A DNA stretch of 64,000 nucleotides, taken from WS-9 sp036274595 (GTDB taxonomy: Bacteria; Eisenbacteria; RBG-16-71-46; SZUA-252). The DNA lies in contig DASUFL010000050.1 of assembly GCA_036274595.1 (NCBI GenBank), positions 1-64,000 of the forward strand, read 5' to 3'. The notes beneath the pieces are model-generated. The model had not been told where the DNA came from, ran no database searches, and saw only the letters and a program-made list of their open reading frames with translations. A program made the position numbers and the translations under genes. Of this stretch, positions 50,542 to 58,762 are shown in pieces. The number at the start of each line of letters is the position of its first letter. The stretch's first letter is position 1.

Positions 50542-51556
50542 CGGGAAGGTCCTCGAGCGAGGCGATCAGCTCCTCGGCACCGGCCGTCGCGGTCCCGAGC
50601 TGCGCGACGACGATCCCCGCGGCGTGATTCGCGAGCACGCAGGCCTCGGGAAGCGTGGCCCTGGCGGCGAGCGCGGTCGCGATCGTGGCGACGACCGTGT
50701 CCCCCGCGCCCGTCACGTCGTACACCTTGCGCGCGTGCGTCGGGAAGTGCGTGTGCCCCTCGGCCGTGAAGAGCGACATCCCTTCCTCGCCGCGCGTGAT
50801 CAGCACGGATCCCGCATCGAGCTTCTCGCGGAGCCCGAATCCCGCTTCGATCAGCTCGGCCTCCGTCTTGAGCCGGCGCCCCCACGCCTGCGCCGCCTCC
50901 GCGCTGTTGGGCGTGATGACGCTGACCCCCGTGTAGCGGAAGAAATGCTCCTCCTTGGGATCGACCGCGCTCGGCACGCCCCGGCGCTCGAGGGCCGGAA
51001 GGAGCTTCGAGAGGAGCGCGGGGGTTACGACACACTTGCCGTAGTCGCTCACGAGCGCCGCGTCCGCCTGGCCGATCGCCTGCTCCACGCGATCCCAGAG
51101 CGCCGCTTCCGGCGCCGCTCCGATCCCGTCCTTGCTCTCCTCGTCGGCGCGAAGCACCTGCTGCTGGTGCGCGATGATGCGCGTCTTGAGCGTGGTGCGC
51201 CGGGCGGGATCGCGGACCAGCCCCGACGGGTCGACGCCGCGCGAGCGGAGGAGGCGATCCAGATCGGCGGCAGCCTGATCCTCGCCGACCACCCCGATCA
51301 GGACGGGATCGGCGCCGAGCGCGCGAACGTTGTGCGCGACGTTGGCCGCGCCGCCCAGGCGAAGCTCTTCCCGGTCGATGTCGACGACGAGAACCGGCGC
51401 CTCCGGCGAGACCCGCGTCGCGCGTCCCCAGAGATAGCGGTCGAGGATGACGTCGCCGACGACGAGGACGCGCCGTCCGCGGAACGACGCGATCCGCTCC
51501 TCGAGGGATCTCCTGGTGATCTTGGAGGGCGATGCGGGCACGGCGGAGGGGTTCAA
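50534..51556 (-). CDS. rfaE1: D-glycero-beta-D-manno-heptose-7-phosphate kinase
   Basis: A 340-aa PfkB-family kinase. It has VLVVGDVILDRYLWG, RLGGAANVAHNVRALGA, VDPKEEHFFRYTGVSVITPNS and the anion-hole motif DVTGAGDTVVATIATAL. It phosphorylates heptose-7-phosphate at C1. The TTG start at 51556 overlaps the DUF2007 gene as TTGA and has GGAGAGG 7 nt upstream; a GTG at 51541 is an alternative. Confidence 0.93.
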   Translation of the reverse strand: MNPSAVPASPSKITRRSLEERIASFRGRRVLVVGDVILDRYLWGRATRVSPEAPVLVVDIDREELRLGGAANVAHNVRALGADPVLIGVVGEDQAAADLDRLLRSRGVDPSGLVRDPARRTTLKTRIIAHQQQVLRADEESKDGIGAAPEAALWDRVEQAIGQADAALVSDYGKCVVTPALLSKLLPALERRGVPSAVDPKEEHFFRYTGVSVITPNSAEAAQAWGRRLKTEAELIEAGFGLREKLDAGSVLITRGEEGMSLFTAEGHTHFPTHARKVYDVTGAGDTVVATIATALAARATLPEACVLANHAAGIVVAQLGTATAGAEELIASLEDLPVG

Positions 51557-51840
51557 CCGGCGGCCTCTCCGTTTCCGGCTTCCGGTCGCGCGGCGTAGAA
51601 GTCGCGGATGAGCTCCTTCGCGCGGTCGGCGTCGTGCTCGAGCACCTCGACGTAGCCCCAGTGCCCGCTCCCCGCCCGCTCGATCATGCCGAAGGCGGGT
51701 ATCTGCGCCGACACGGCGGTGGCGCGGATCTTCTGCTCGTTCAGGAAGTCGCAGAGCAGGGTCGCGGTCGCTTCGTCCCAGACGTCGGCGACCCGGACGA
51801 GGCTCTCTTCCGTCTCTTCATCTCTACGGTTCGCGGTCAT
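51553..51840 (-). CDS. DUF2007 (putative signal-transducing) protein
   Basis: A 95-aa protein with the DUF2007 pattern: LVRVADVWDEATATLLCDFLNEQKI, then WGYVEVLEHDADRAKELI. The fold resembles the GlnB-like ferredoxin type, and the function is unknown. The ATG at 51840 overlaps the galE stop as ATGA. It lies between galE and the heptose kinase. Confidence 0.8.
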   Translation of the reverse strand: MTANRRDEETEESLVRVADVWDEATATLLCDFLNEQKIRATAVSAQIPAFGMIERAGSGHWGYVEVLEHDADRAKELIRDFYAARPEAGNGEAAG

Positions 51841-52820
51841 TCGGCGTATCCCTCCGGATACCGCTGGCGCCAGGCCCACGCGGTCTCGATGATGGTGTCG
51901 ATGTCTCCCCACTGCGGCTTCCAGCGTAACACGCGCTCCGCCTCTTCCGACGAGGCGATGAGGGCCGGGGGATCGCCCGCGCGCCGGGGCGCCTCGACCG
52001 TCGGAACCGTCCGGCCGGTAACCCGCTCCACCGAGCGGATGACCTCGCGGACGGAGAGCCCCCGCTCCGAGCCCAGATTGAGCGTGAGGCTTCGACCGCC
52101 GTCCATGAGATGACGGATCGCCCGCACGTGCGCCTCGGCGATGTCGACCACGTGGATGTAGTCGCGCACCGCGGTGCCGTCGGGAGTCGGGTAGTCGCTC
52201 CCGTAGACCGGAACCGCCTCGCGGGCGCCGCGCGCCGCATCCAGGAGGAGGGGGATCAGGTGCGTCTCCCGGCGATGATCCTCGCCGTGGTCGATGCTCG
52301 CCCCCGCCACGTTGAAGTAGCGGAGCGCCACGTAGCGGAGCCCGTCCGTGCGCTCCCGCTCGCGCAGGATCGCTTCGAACTCGAGCTTCGTCTGCCCGTA
52401 CGGATTCCCCGGGACCAGAGGCGAGCTCTCGTGGAGCGGCATGGGCGCCGACGCGTCGTAGACCGCGGCGGTCGAGGAGAAGACGATGCGCTTCACCCCG
52501 TGCTCCCTCATCGCGTCCAGGAGAATCGTCCCCTGCCGCACGTTGGCTTCCTCGTATCCCTGCGGGTCGGCCATGGAATCGGAGACGATCGAGCGGGCTG
52601 CGAGGTGGACGACGCAGTCGATCTCCTTCGTCGTGAACGCCTCGCGCAGCGCCTTGGGATCGGAGGTGGGGCCCTTCACGAGATAGGCGAGCGGCGGCAC
52701 CGCGTCCTTGTGCCCGGTCGAGAGATCGTCGAGCACGAGAACGGAATCGCGCCCCCGCGCGAGCTCCTCGGCGACGACGCTCCCGATGTACCCCGCGCCG
52801 CCGACGACGAGGAAATTCAC
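51837..52820 (-). CDS. galE: UDP-glucose 4-epimerase
   Basis: A 327-aa extended short-chain dehydrogenase that interconverts UDP-glucose and UDP-galactose. The NAD loop is VVGGAGYIGSVVAEEL, SSTAAVYDAS supplies the Ser, and YGQTK supplies the Tyr/Lys pair. RDYIHVVDIAEAHV and the C-terminal DIDTIIETAWAW are GalE features. The GTG at 52820 overlaps rpe as GTGA. It probably feeds surface polysaccharide. Confidence 0.93.
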   Translation of the reverse strand: MNFLVVGGAGYIGSVVAEELARGRDSVLVLDDLSTGHKDAVPPLAYLVKGPTSDPKALREAFTTKEIDCVVHLAARSIVSDSMADPQGYEEANVRQGTILLDAMREHGVKRIVFSSTAAVYDASAPMPLHESSPLVPGNPYGQTKLEFEAILRERERTDGLRYVALRYFNVAGASIDHGEDHRRETHLIPLLLDAARGAREAVPVYGSDYPTPDGTAVRDYIHVVDIAEAHVRAIRHLMDGGRSLTLNLGSERGLSVREVIRSVERVTGRTVPTVEAPRRAGDPPALIASSEEAERVLRWKPQWGDIDTIIETAWAWRQRYPEGYAE

Positions 52821-53527
52821 GCGCGCTCGGCCGCGGCCCGGAGGCGCCTGAGCGCCAGCTCGGGATCGGGGGTCCGGAAGATCGAGTGGCCGGCGACGAA
52901 CGTGTCCGCCCCGGCGCGCTCGGCTTCGACGATCGTTTCCTCGGCGATGCCGCCGTCCACTTGCAGGAGGCAGTCGTGCCCGCCCCGGTCGATCGCCTCG
53001 CGCAGGCGGGCGATGCGCCCGGGCGAATCCTCGAGGAAGGGCTGTCCCCCCTGGCCAGGCTCGACCGTCATGACGAGCGCGATGTCGAGATCGGGCAGCG
53101 CCGCGATCAACCGCTCGATCGGGGTGCCCGGCTTCACCACGCCTCCCGCCTTGAGGCCGCGCGCGCGGATGGCGCGCGCCGCCTCGCGAAGGTCGGGCAC
53201 CGTCTCCTCGTGCACGATCAGATGATCCGCCCCCGCCTTCGCGAACGGCTCGAGGAAGCGGAGCGGCTCCACGATCATGAGGTGGACGTCGAACGGAAGC
53301 GAGGATAGGCGGCGCATCGCCTCGACCAGGATCGGACCGAACGTGAGATTGCGGACGAACTGGCCGTCCATGATGTCGATGTGGAGGAAGTCCGCCCCCG
53401 CGCGCTCGACGCGCTGGATCTCCTCGCCGAGCCGCGCAAAGTCGGCCGACAGGATGGACGGACAGATCCGGATCTTGCGGGGCCTGGACCAGGTGTCGGG
53501 ACGCACGGCGGACTCGGCGGCCTTCAC
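52817..53527 (-). CDS. rpe: Ribulose-phosphate 3-epimerase
   Basis: A 236-aa TIM-barrel enzyme of the pentose phosphate pathway. It has ICPSILSADFARLGEEI, FLHIDIMDGQFVRNLTFGP, FDVHLMIVEP, MTVEPGQGGQPFLE and LLQVDGGI, giving the metal ligands and catalytic Asp residues. The GTG at 53527 overlaps the PASTA gene's stop as GTGA and adds about 20 residues to the usual N-terminus. Confidence 0.95.
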   Translation of the reverse strand: MKAAESAVRPDTWSRPRKIRICPSILSADFARLGEEIQRVERAGADFLHIDIMDGQFVRNLTFGPILVEAMRRLSSLPFDVHLMIVEPLRFLEPFAKAGADHLIVHEETVPDLREAARAIRARGLKAGGVVKPGTPIERLIAALPDLDIALVMTVEPGQGGQPFLEDSPGRIARLREAIDRGGHDCLLQVDGGIAEETIVEAERAGADTFVAGHSIFRTPDPELALRRLRAAAERA

Positions 53528-54417
53528 GGCTGCACGAAGAGGATCACGGAGTCGCGCGGCGCGACGCGCCGCCCAGGCGGCGGATCCTGAGCGTTCACGT
53601 CGCCCGACTTCTGCGCTCCGCGGCTCTCCCTTACCGCGACCGCGATGCCCTGGTCGCGCAACCCGCGTGCGGCCGCGCTCCCGTCGTGGCCGCTCAAATC
53701 TGGAAGCACGAAGCTCCGCGGGACGGGGCCGAGGCTCACGAGGAGATCGACCGCGGCGTCCTGCTCCACCACGGTCTCGCCGGGCGGATCGGACGCGATC
53801 ACGAGATCCTTCCCCACGTCGTCCGCGTACGCGCGGGCCGTGTGCCCCAGCTTCAATCCCGCGTTCTCGAGGAGCATCGTCGCCTGGCGCGCCGTCACGC
53901 CCTCGAGCACCGGCACGCTCGTCCCCTGCGCGCCCAGGCTCACGATGACGGAGATGCGCCGGCCGCGCTTCACGAGGCCGCCGGCCGGGGGATCCTGCTC
54001 GGTGATGAAACCGCGCGGCACGTCGGGGCTCCACTGCTCGGAGATCTTGGAGAGCTTCAGGTCCTCGCCGGCGAGGGTGCGCTCGGCTTCGCGCTCGCTC
54101 AGCCCGATCACTTCGGGCACGTGCACCTCGGCCCCCTGCCCGACGAAGCTCGGCATGAGGATCAGGTTCACGATGAGGAAACCGCCCAGGAGAGCGACCG
54201 CGGCGAGGACGAGCGTGCCCGTGATGAAGTTGAAGCGAAAGCCGCGGCGGCGCTCGGCGCGCGGCGGAGGCGGGTCCGGATCGGAGGGCTCGAGATCCGG
54301 CCCCATGGCGCTCGGAAGCTCGGCCGGCTCTTCGGCGCTTTCGGTCGGCTCTCGCGTCTCGGTCAGGGGCTCCCTCATCGGTTCTCCCGTCCCACCCTGG
54401 GGGGCGTCCGCGGTCAT
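53524..54417 (-). CDS. Single-pass membrane protein with three PASTA domains
   Basis: A 297-aa protein. A Pro/Glu-rich cytoplasmic segment (about 1-58) precedes a basic RRRGF stop and one helix (TGTLVLAAVALLGGFLIVNLI, about 66-86). Three PASTA domains follow (starting near HVPEVIGLSEREAE, VPVLEGVTARQAT and VLPDLSGHDGSAA). No kinase domain is attached. In other phyla this position, after rsmB and before rpe, holds PrpC and the PASTA kinase PrkC. PASTA units bind peptidoglycan fragments, so a cell-wall role is likely. The ATG overlaps rsmB as ATGA. Confidence 0.87.
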   Translation of the reverse strand: MTADAPQGGTGEPMREPLTETREPTESAEEPAELPSAMGPDLEPSDPDPPPPRAERRRGFRFNFITGTLVLAAVALLGGFLIVNLILMPSFVGQGAEVHVPEVIGLSEREAERTLAGEDLKLSKISEQWSPDVPRGFITEQDPPAGGLVKRGRRISVIVSLGAQGTSVPVLEGVTARQATMLLENAGLKLGHTARAYADDVGKDLVIASDPPGETVVEQDAAVDLLVSLGPVPRSFVLPDLSGHDGSAAARGLRDQGIAVAVRESRGAQKSGDVNAQDPPPGRRVAPRDSVILFVQP

Positions 54418-55781
54418 CGGCGCCGGAGGCGCGCGGCGAAGACGCCATCGGTGTCGTGCCGGTGCGGAGTCGCCCGAAGGACGGGCTCGTCGGACGCGAA
54501 CCCGGACGGGAGGTGGGGTCGCGCGTCCTCCATCCGGAACGCGGGCGTGCGCTCGAGGAACGAGGCCACCACGCGGTCCGTTTCCTCCGGTTCCAGCGAG
54601 CAGACACTATATACCAGAACTCCGCCCGGGCGCGTGAGCGCGGCCGCCCGGTCGAGGAGCGTGGACTGGAGCGCCGCCATCGTCGCGATGTCCGACTCCT
54701 CCTTCCGCCAGCGCGCGTCCGCGCGACGGCGGAGTACGCCGAGGCCGGTGCAGGGAGCGTCGAGGAGCACGCCGTCGAAGGGTCGGTCGAACGGGGCCGT
54801 CCGGCCGTCGGCGAGGATCACGTCGACGCCAGGGAGCCGAAGTCGATGGACGAGGTTCTCGCGGAGCGCGCGCGCCCGTCCCGGCTGGATCTCGACCGCG
54901 GTCAGACGCCCTCCGGGGGCGACCCGCTCCGCCATCTGCGACGCCTTCCCGCCGGGCGCGGCGCAGAGATCGAGCGCCCGGTCGCCCGCCTTGATGTCGA
55001 GGAGGCCGGGCACCGATGCCTCGGCCTCGTCCTGGAGCGAGAGCAGACCATCGCGGAACAGTGGCGAGCGCGACGCGACGAATCCGCCTTCGAGCACGAG
55101 CACCGGGCCGCCGTTGGGTCCGGGCTTCGATTCGATCCCTTCCGCGCGAAGGAGCTTCGCGAGCTCGGCCGTCCGAATCCGATGGGCGTTCGCGCGCACC
55201 GAGACGGAAGGCTCCCTGTTGTCCGCCGCGAGGAGCTGCTCGGTCTCGGTCATGCCGTAACGGGCGAGCCATCGCGCGACGAGCCATCGAGGATGCGAGT
55301 GGACGATGGCGAGATAGCCTTCGGGATCCGCGTCGCGATCCGGGAGCGGTGCGCGCTCGCCCGCGGCGAGACGGCGAAGCACCGCGTTCGCGAGCCCCGC
55401 GGTGCCCGGGTGGCCGTACCGCTTCGCGAGCTCCACCGACTCGTGCACCGCGGCGGACGCGGGAATGCGGGTCAGGACGAGGACCTGGTAGGCGCCGATC
55501 CTGAGCGCGGCGCGGATCGGTCCGGGAAGGCGCTCCCATCCTCCGCGCGTCAGGTGCTCGAGGTGGTGGTCGAGGAGCGCCTTGGTGCGGATCGACCCCT
55601 GGACGAGCGTGGTCACGAGCGCGGCGTCGACCGGGCTGAGCGCGGCCTCGCGGAGCTTCGTCTCGAGAACGCGGTCCGAGTAGGCGCGCCGGGTCTCGAC
55701 CGCGAGCAGGATCTGGAGCGCGATCTCGCGCGCGCCCGCCTTGCGGCGCGTGCGCGGCGGCGGCCTTCGTCCCGGGCTCAT
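54414..55781 (-). CDS. rsmB: 16S rRNA (cytosine(967)-C(5))-methyltransferase
   Basis: A 455-aa enzyme with an N-terminal NusB-like domain (AREIALQILLAVETRRAYSD to about 160) and a C-terminal SAM-dependent domain. SAM motif I is DLCAAPGGKASQMAE; the catalytic cysteines are in LLDAPCTGLGVLRRRADARW and YSVCSLEPEETD. The ATG at 55781 overlaps fmt as ATGA. Confidence 0.95.
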   Translation of the reverse strand: MSPGRRPPPRTRRKAGAREIALQILLAVETRRAYSDRVLETKLREAALSPVDAALVTTLVQGSIRTKALLDHHLEHLTRGGWERLPGPIRAALRIGAYQVLVLTRIPASAAVHESVELAKRYGHPGTAGLANAVLRRLAAGERAPLPDRDADPEGYLAIVHSHPRWLVARWLARYGMTETEQLLAADNREPSVSVRANAHRIRTAELAKLLRAEGIESKPGPNGGPVLVLEGGFVASRSPLFRDGLLSLQDEAEASVPGLLDIKAGDRALDLCAAPGGKASQMAERVAPGGRLTAVEIQPGRARALRENLVHRLRLPGVDVILADGRTAPFDRPFDGVLLDAPCTGLGVLRRRADARWRKEESDIATMAALQSTLLDRAAALTRPGGVLVYSVCSLEPEETDRVVASFLERTPAFRMEDARPHLPSGFASDEPVLRATPHRHDTDGVFAARLRRR

Positions 55782-56725
55782 GGGGACATGGCCGCGAGGA
55801 AGGACGAGCCCGGCCGGAGCCGCGCTCCGTTCGCGAAGTCGCGGCCGCTCATGGCGCGCCGTCCGCTCGGCTTGAGGGTCGCGATCCAGACCGATCCGCG
55901 CGCGAGAGCGATCCGAAGCCCGCGCTCCCGGTCGATGCCGAGCACCGTGCCCGGAGCCGCGCCAGGCTCCTCCGGCGCCGCCTGGGCGCCGAGCAGCGTG
56001 AGCCGCCCCGAGGGGGTATCGAAGAACGCGCCGGGATCGGGGGTGTACGCGCGAACGCGGCGCTCGATCTCGCCCGCCTCGAGGCCGAGATCGAGGCGCC
56101 CCGCGTCGGGCGCGATCTTCGGCGCGTAGGTCGAGCGCGCGCCGTCCTGCGGACGCCCCTCGCGCTCCCCGCGCTCGATCCGGTCGAGCGCGCGCGCGAG
56201 GCAGTCCGCGCCGAGCAGGGCGAGCCGCGCGCCGAGCGCTCCCGCGTCCTCGAAGGGCTCGATGGGCGTCTCGATCGCCTCGAAGACGGGGCCCTCGTCG
56301 AGCCCTTCCGTCATCCACATCGCGCTCACGCCGGTCTTCGGATCCCCCGCGAGGAGGGCCGCCTGGACCGGCGACGCGCCGCGATAGAGCGGCAGGAGCG
56401 AGAAGTGGATGTTGAGCGCCCCGATCTTCGGGACCTCGAGGAGCGCGCGCGGCAGGATCTGCCCGTAGGCGACGACGAGGAGGAGGTCGGGCTCGAGCGC
56501 GCGCACGCGATCGATCTCCTCGGGCGCGCCCGCCTTGCGCGGTGTGGCGACGGGGAGGTCCATGGCCAGGGCCGCCTCGTGCACGGCCGAGCAGCCCGTC
56601 GCGAGGCCCCGCCCCTTGGGACGGTCCGCGCGGGTCACGACGAGGAGCGGCGCGCGACCGCCCGTCACCAGTTTCTCCAGGGGGGGCACCGCGGCCGCGG
56701 GCGTGCCGTAGTAGACGAGGCGCAT
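55778..56725 (-). CDS. fmt: Methionyl-tRNA formyltransferase
   Basis: A 315-aa enzyme that formylates initiator Met-tRNA. It has LVYYGTPAAAVPPLEKL at the start, the catalytic NIHFSLLPLYRGASPVQ (Asn and His), and the tRNA-binding C-terminal domain from about 205 (RRVRAYTPDPGAFF). The conserved SLLP and GVS.M.M..GLD blocks are intact. It is paired with def, 5 bp away. Confidence 0.95.
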   Translation of the reverse strand: MRLVYYGTPAAAVPPLEKLVTGGRAPLLVVTRADRPKGRGLATGCSAVHEAALAMDLPVATPRKAGAPEEIDRVRALEPDLLLVVAYGQILPRALLEVPKIGALNIHFSLLPLYRGASPVQAALLAGDPKTGVSAMWMTEGLDEGPVFEAIETPIEPFEDAGALGARLALLGADCLARALDRIERGEREGRPQDGARSTYAPKIAPDAGRLDLGLEAGEIERRVRAYTPDPGAFFDTPSGRLTLLGAQAAPEEPGAAPGTVLGIDRERGLRIALARGSVWIATLKPSGRRAMSGRDFANGARLRPGSSFLAAMSP

Positions 56726-56730
56726 CGCGC

Positions 56731-57276
56731 CTAGTGGGACGGTGAGCTACCCGGCGACTCGACCGCTCTCTCTTCGGCGAGGCGCTTCAGCTTGCCGTCG
56801 AGGAGCTTTCGCTGGATCGCGCTCAGCCGGTCGACGAAGAGGACGCCATCCAGATGGTCGGTCTCGTGCTGGATGGCGCGCGCCACGAGCCCTTCGGCCT
56901 CCATTCGAAAGGGAGCGCCGGTCTCGTCCATCGCTTCCACGATCACCCGCTCGGCGCGCTTCACGTCGTGGCGGATGCCGGGGATGCTGAGGCAGCCCTC
57001 CTCGGCTACCATGGAGCCCTCGCGCTTGACGATGACGGGGTTGACGAAGGCCTGCTTCACGCGGGGCGAGTCCTCGGGAAGGACGTCGAGCACGAACAGG
57101 CGGTGGAGACGGCCCACCTGCGGCGCGGCGAGGCCGATGCCGTCCGCGCGGTACATGCACTCGAACATGCCCTTCACGAACGCCGCGAGATCGGGATCCA
57201 CCTTGGCCACGGGAGCGGCCTTCTGCCGGAGGATCGGGTCGCCGTAATAGCGGAGATGGAGCTCGGGACTAGTCAC
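56731..57276 (-). CDS. def: Peptide deformylase
   Basis: A 181-aa metalloenzyme that removes N-formyl groups from nascent proteins. The three motifs are GIGLAAPQVG (about 46), EEGCLSIPG with the metal Cys (about 92) and QHETDHLDG with two metal His and the catalytic Glu (about 135). The GTG at 57276 overlaps yajC by 8 bp. Confidence 0.96.
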   Translation of the reverse strand: MTSPELHLRYYGDPILRQKAAPVAKVDPDLAAFVKGMFECMYRADGIGLAAPQVGRLHRLFVLDVLPEDSPRVKQAFVNPVIVKREGSMVAEEGCLSIPGIRHDVKRAERVIVEAMDETGAPFRMEAEGLVARAIQHETDHLDGVLFVDRLSAIQRKLLDGKLKRLAEERAVESPGSSPSH

Positions 57277-57601
57277 CGCGCTCGATCACCTGGACGATGG
57301 ACTGGCGGGAGAACTCCATCTTCACGTCGTCCCCCACCTTGAGGACCACGATCTCGTCCTTCTCGCCCTTCTTCCCGATGACGGTCCCGAAGATGCCCCC
57401 CGACGTGAGGACGCGGTCCCCCTTCTTCACCGCCTTGAGCATCGCCTCGGTCTCGCGCTGCTTCTTCTGCTGCGGGCGGATGATCATGAAATAGAAGATG
57501 CCGATCGTGATCGCGAGGATCGCGAACATGTGGAGCATCTGATCTTGGGGTGACGGCGCCGCGGCCGCACCGGCCGCCTGCGCGAACGCCTGGTCGAGCA
57601 T
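57269..57601 (-). CDS. yajC: Sec translocon accessory subunit YajC
   Basis: A 110-aa membrane protein with a single helix (FAILAITIGIFYFMIIRP) followed by PQQKKQRETEAMLKAVKKGDRVLTSGG, the defining YajC pattern. It associates with SecDF. AGGAG lies upstream of the ATG. tgt-yajC is a common pair; secD and secF are not in the window. Confidence 0.94.
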   Translation of the reverse strand: MLDQAFAQAAGAAAAPSPQDQMLHMFAILAITIGIFYFMIIRPQQKKQRETEAMLKAVKKGDRVLTSGGIFGTVIGKKGEKDEIVVLKVGDDVKMEFSRQSIVQVIERGD

Positions 57602-57619
57602 GGGTTCTCCTGGGTGGGG

Positions 57620-58762
57620 TCAGACCGTCCGCTCGCGATAGCGCGCCTTGAAGGCGCTCGCGAGGGCGTCGAACGCGTCCCCCTCGATGGCGGAACGGGC
57701 CTCGCGCATCAGTGTCTGGTAAAACGTGAGGTTGTGCAAGGTCAGCATTCGGTGCGCGAGCATCTCGCCCGCCTGGTGCAGGTGCCTCAAGTAAGCGCGG
57801 CTGAACTCGCGGCACGCCTCGCAGCGGCAGTCGCGATCGAGCGGGGCCGGATCGCGCGCGTGCGCCGCGTTCCGGATATTGATCGGGCCGTCGGAGGTGA
57901 ACGCCATTCCGTTCCGCGCGTTCCTCGTCGGCAGGACGCAGTCGAACAGGTCCACGCCCGCGGCGATCCCGTCGAGCAGATCGACCGGCGTTCCCATCCC
58001 CATGAGATAGCGCGGCCGGTCGACGGGGAGCGCCCCGTTCACGACGCGCGCGAGCGCCCACGTCTCCTCCTTGCTCTCCCCCACCGAGAGTCCGCCGATC
58101 GCGTAGCCGTCGCACGGAATCGCGGCGCTCCTCCCCGCCATCTCGGCGCGGAGCCCGGCGTCTCCCGCTCCTTGGACGATCGTGAAGAGGAGCTGCGAGA
58201 GCCCGGTTGGCGTCGTGCGCGTGCGCGCGTGCGCGAGGGAGCGCTCGGTCCACCGTAGCGTCCGCTCCCCGGCGGCGCGGGCCCCCGCATCGTCGATGGG
58301 AAGGAGCACGGCGTGATCGAGCGTGACGGCGATGTCCACGCCGAGGTCGGCCTGGATCTCCATCGCGCGCTCCGGCGTCAGCATCTCCGGCTTGCCGTCC
58401 AGGTGCGAGTGGAAGAGCACGCCCTCCTCGGTGACCTTCGCGCGATCGCCCAGGCTCATGATCTGGTAGCCGCCCGAGTCGGTGAGGATCGGGCAGTCCC
58501 ATCCCATGAAGCGATGGAGCCCGCCCAGCTCGCGGATCACCGACGCGCCGGGGCGCAGCATCAGGTGGTAGGTGTTGGAGAGGACGATCTGCGTGCCGGC
58601 CGCGCGGATTTCAGCCGGCGTGAGCCCCTTCACGCTTCCCGCCGTGCCCACCGGCATGAACGCGGGCGTCGCGATCACGCCGTGCGGCGTGGCGAGGCGG
58701 GCGGCTCTCGGGGCGGTCGCGCCGCCCCGCTCGAGCGTGAACGTCGGAGCGGGAACGCTCAG
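57620..58762 (-). CDS. tgt: tRNA-guanine transglycosylase, probable CTG start
   Basis: A 380-aa enzyme that exchanges G34 for preQ1 in tRNAs with GUN anticodons. It has LSNTYHLMLRPG, the catalytic Asp in LTDSGGYQIMSLG, GYAIGGLSVGESKEE and the zinc site CRCEACREFSRAYLRHL. No ATG, GTG or TTG precedes the conserved domain except deep inside the upstream gene. A CTG at 58762 overlaps that gene's stop as CTGA and has GGGAGG 9 nt upstream, so I use it (inference). The gene itself is certain. Confidence 0.95.
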   Translation of the reverse strand: MSVPAPTFTLERGGATAPRAARLATPHGVIATPAFMPVGTAGSVKGLTPAEIRAAGTQIVLSNTYHLMLRPGASVIRELGGLHRFMGWDCPILTDSGGYQIMSLGDRAKVTEEGVLFHSHLDGKPEMLTPERAMEIQADLGVDIAVTLDHAVLLPIDDAGARAAGERTLRWTERSLAHARTRTTPTGLSQLLFTIVQGAGDAGLRAEMAGRSAAIPCDGYAIGGLSVGESKEETWALARVVNGALPVDRPRYLMGMGTPVDLLDGIAAGVDLFDCVLPTRNARNGMAFTSDGPINIRNAAHARDPAPLDRDCRCEACREFSRAYLRHLHQAGEMLAHRMLTLHNLTFYQTLMREARSAIEGDAFDALASAFKARYRERTV

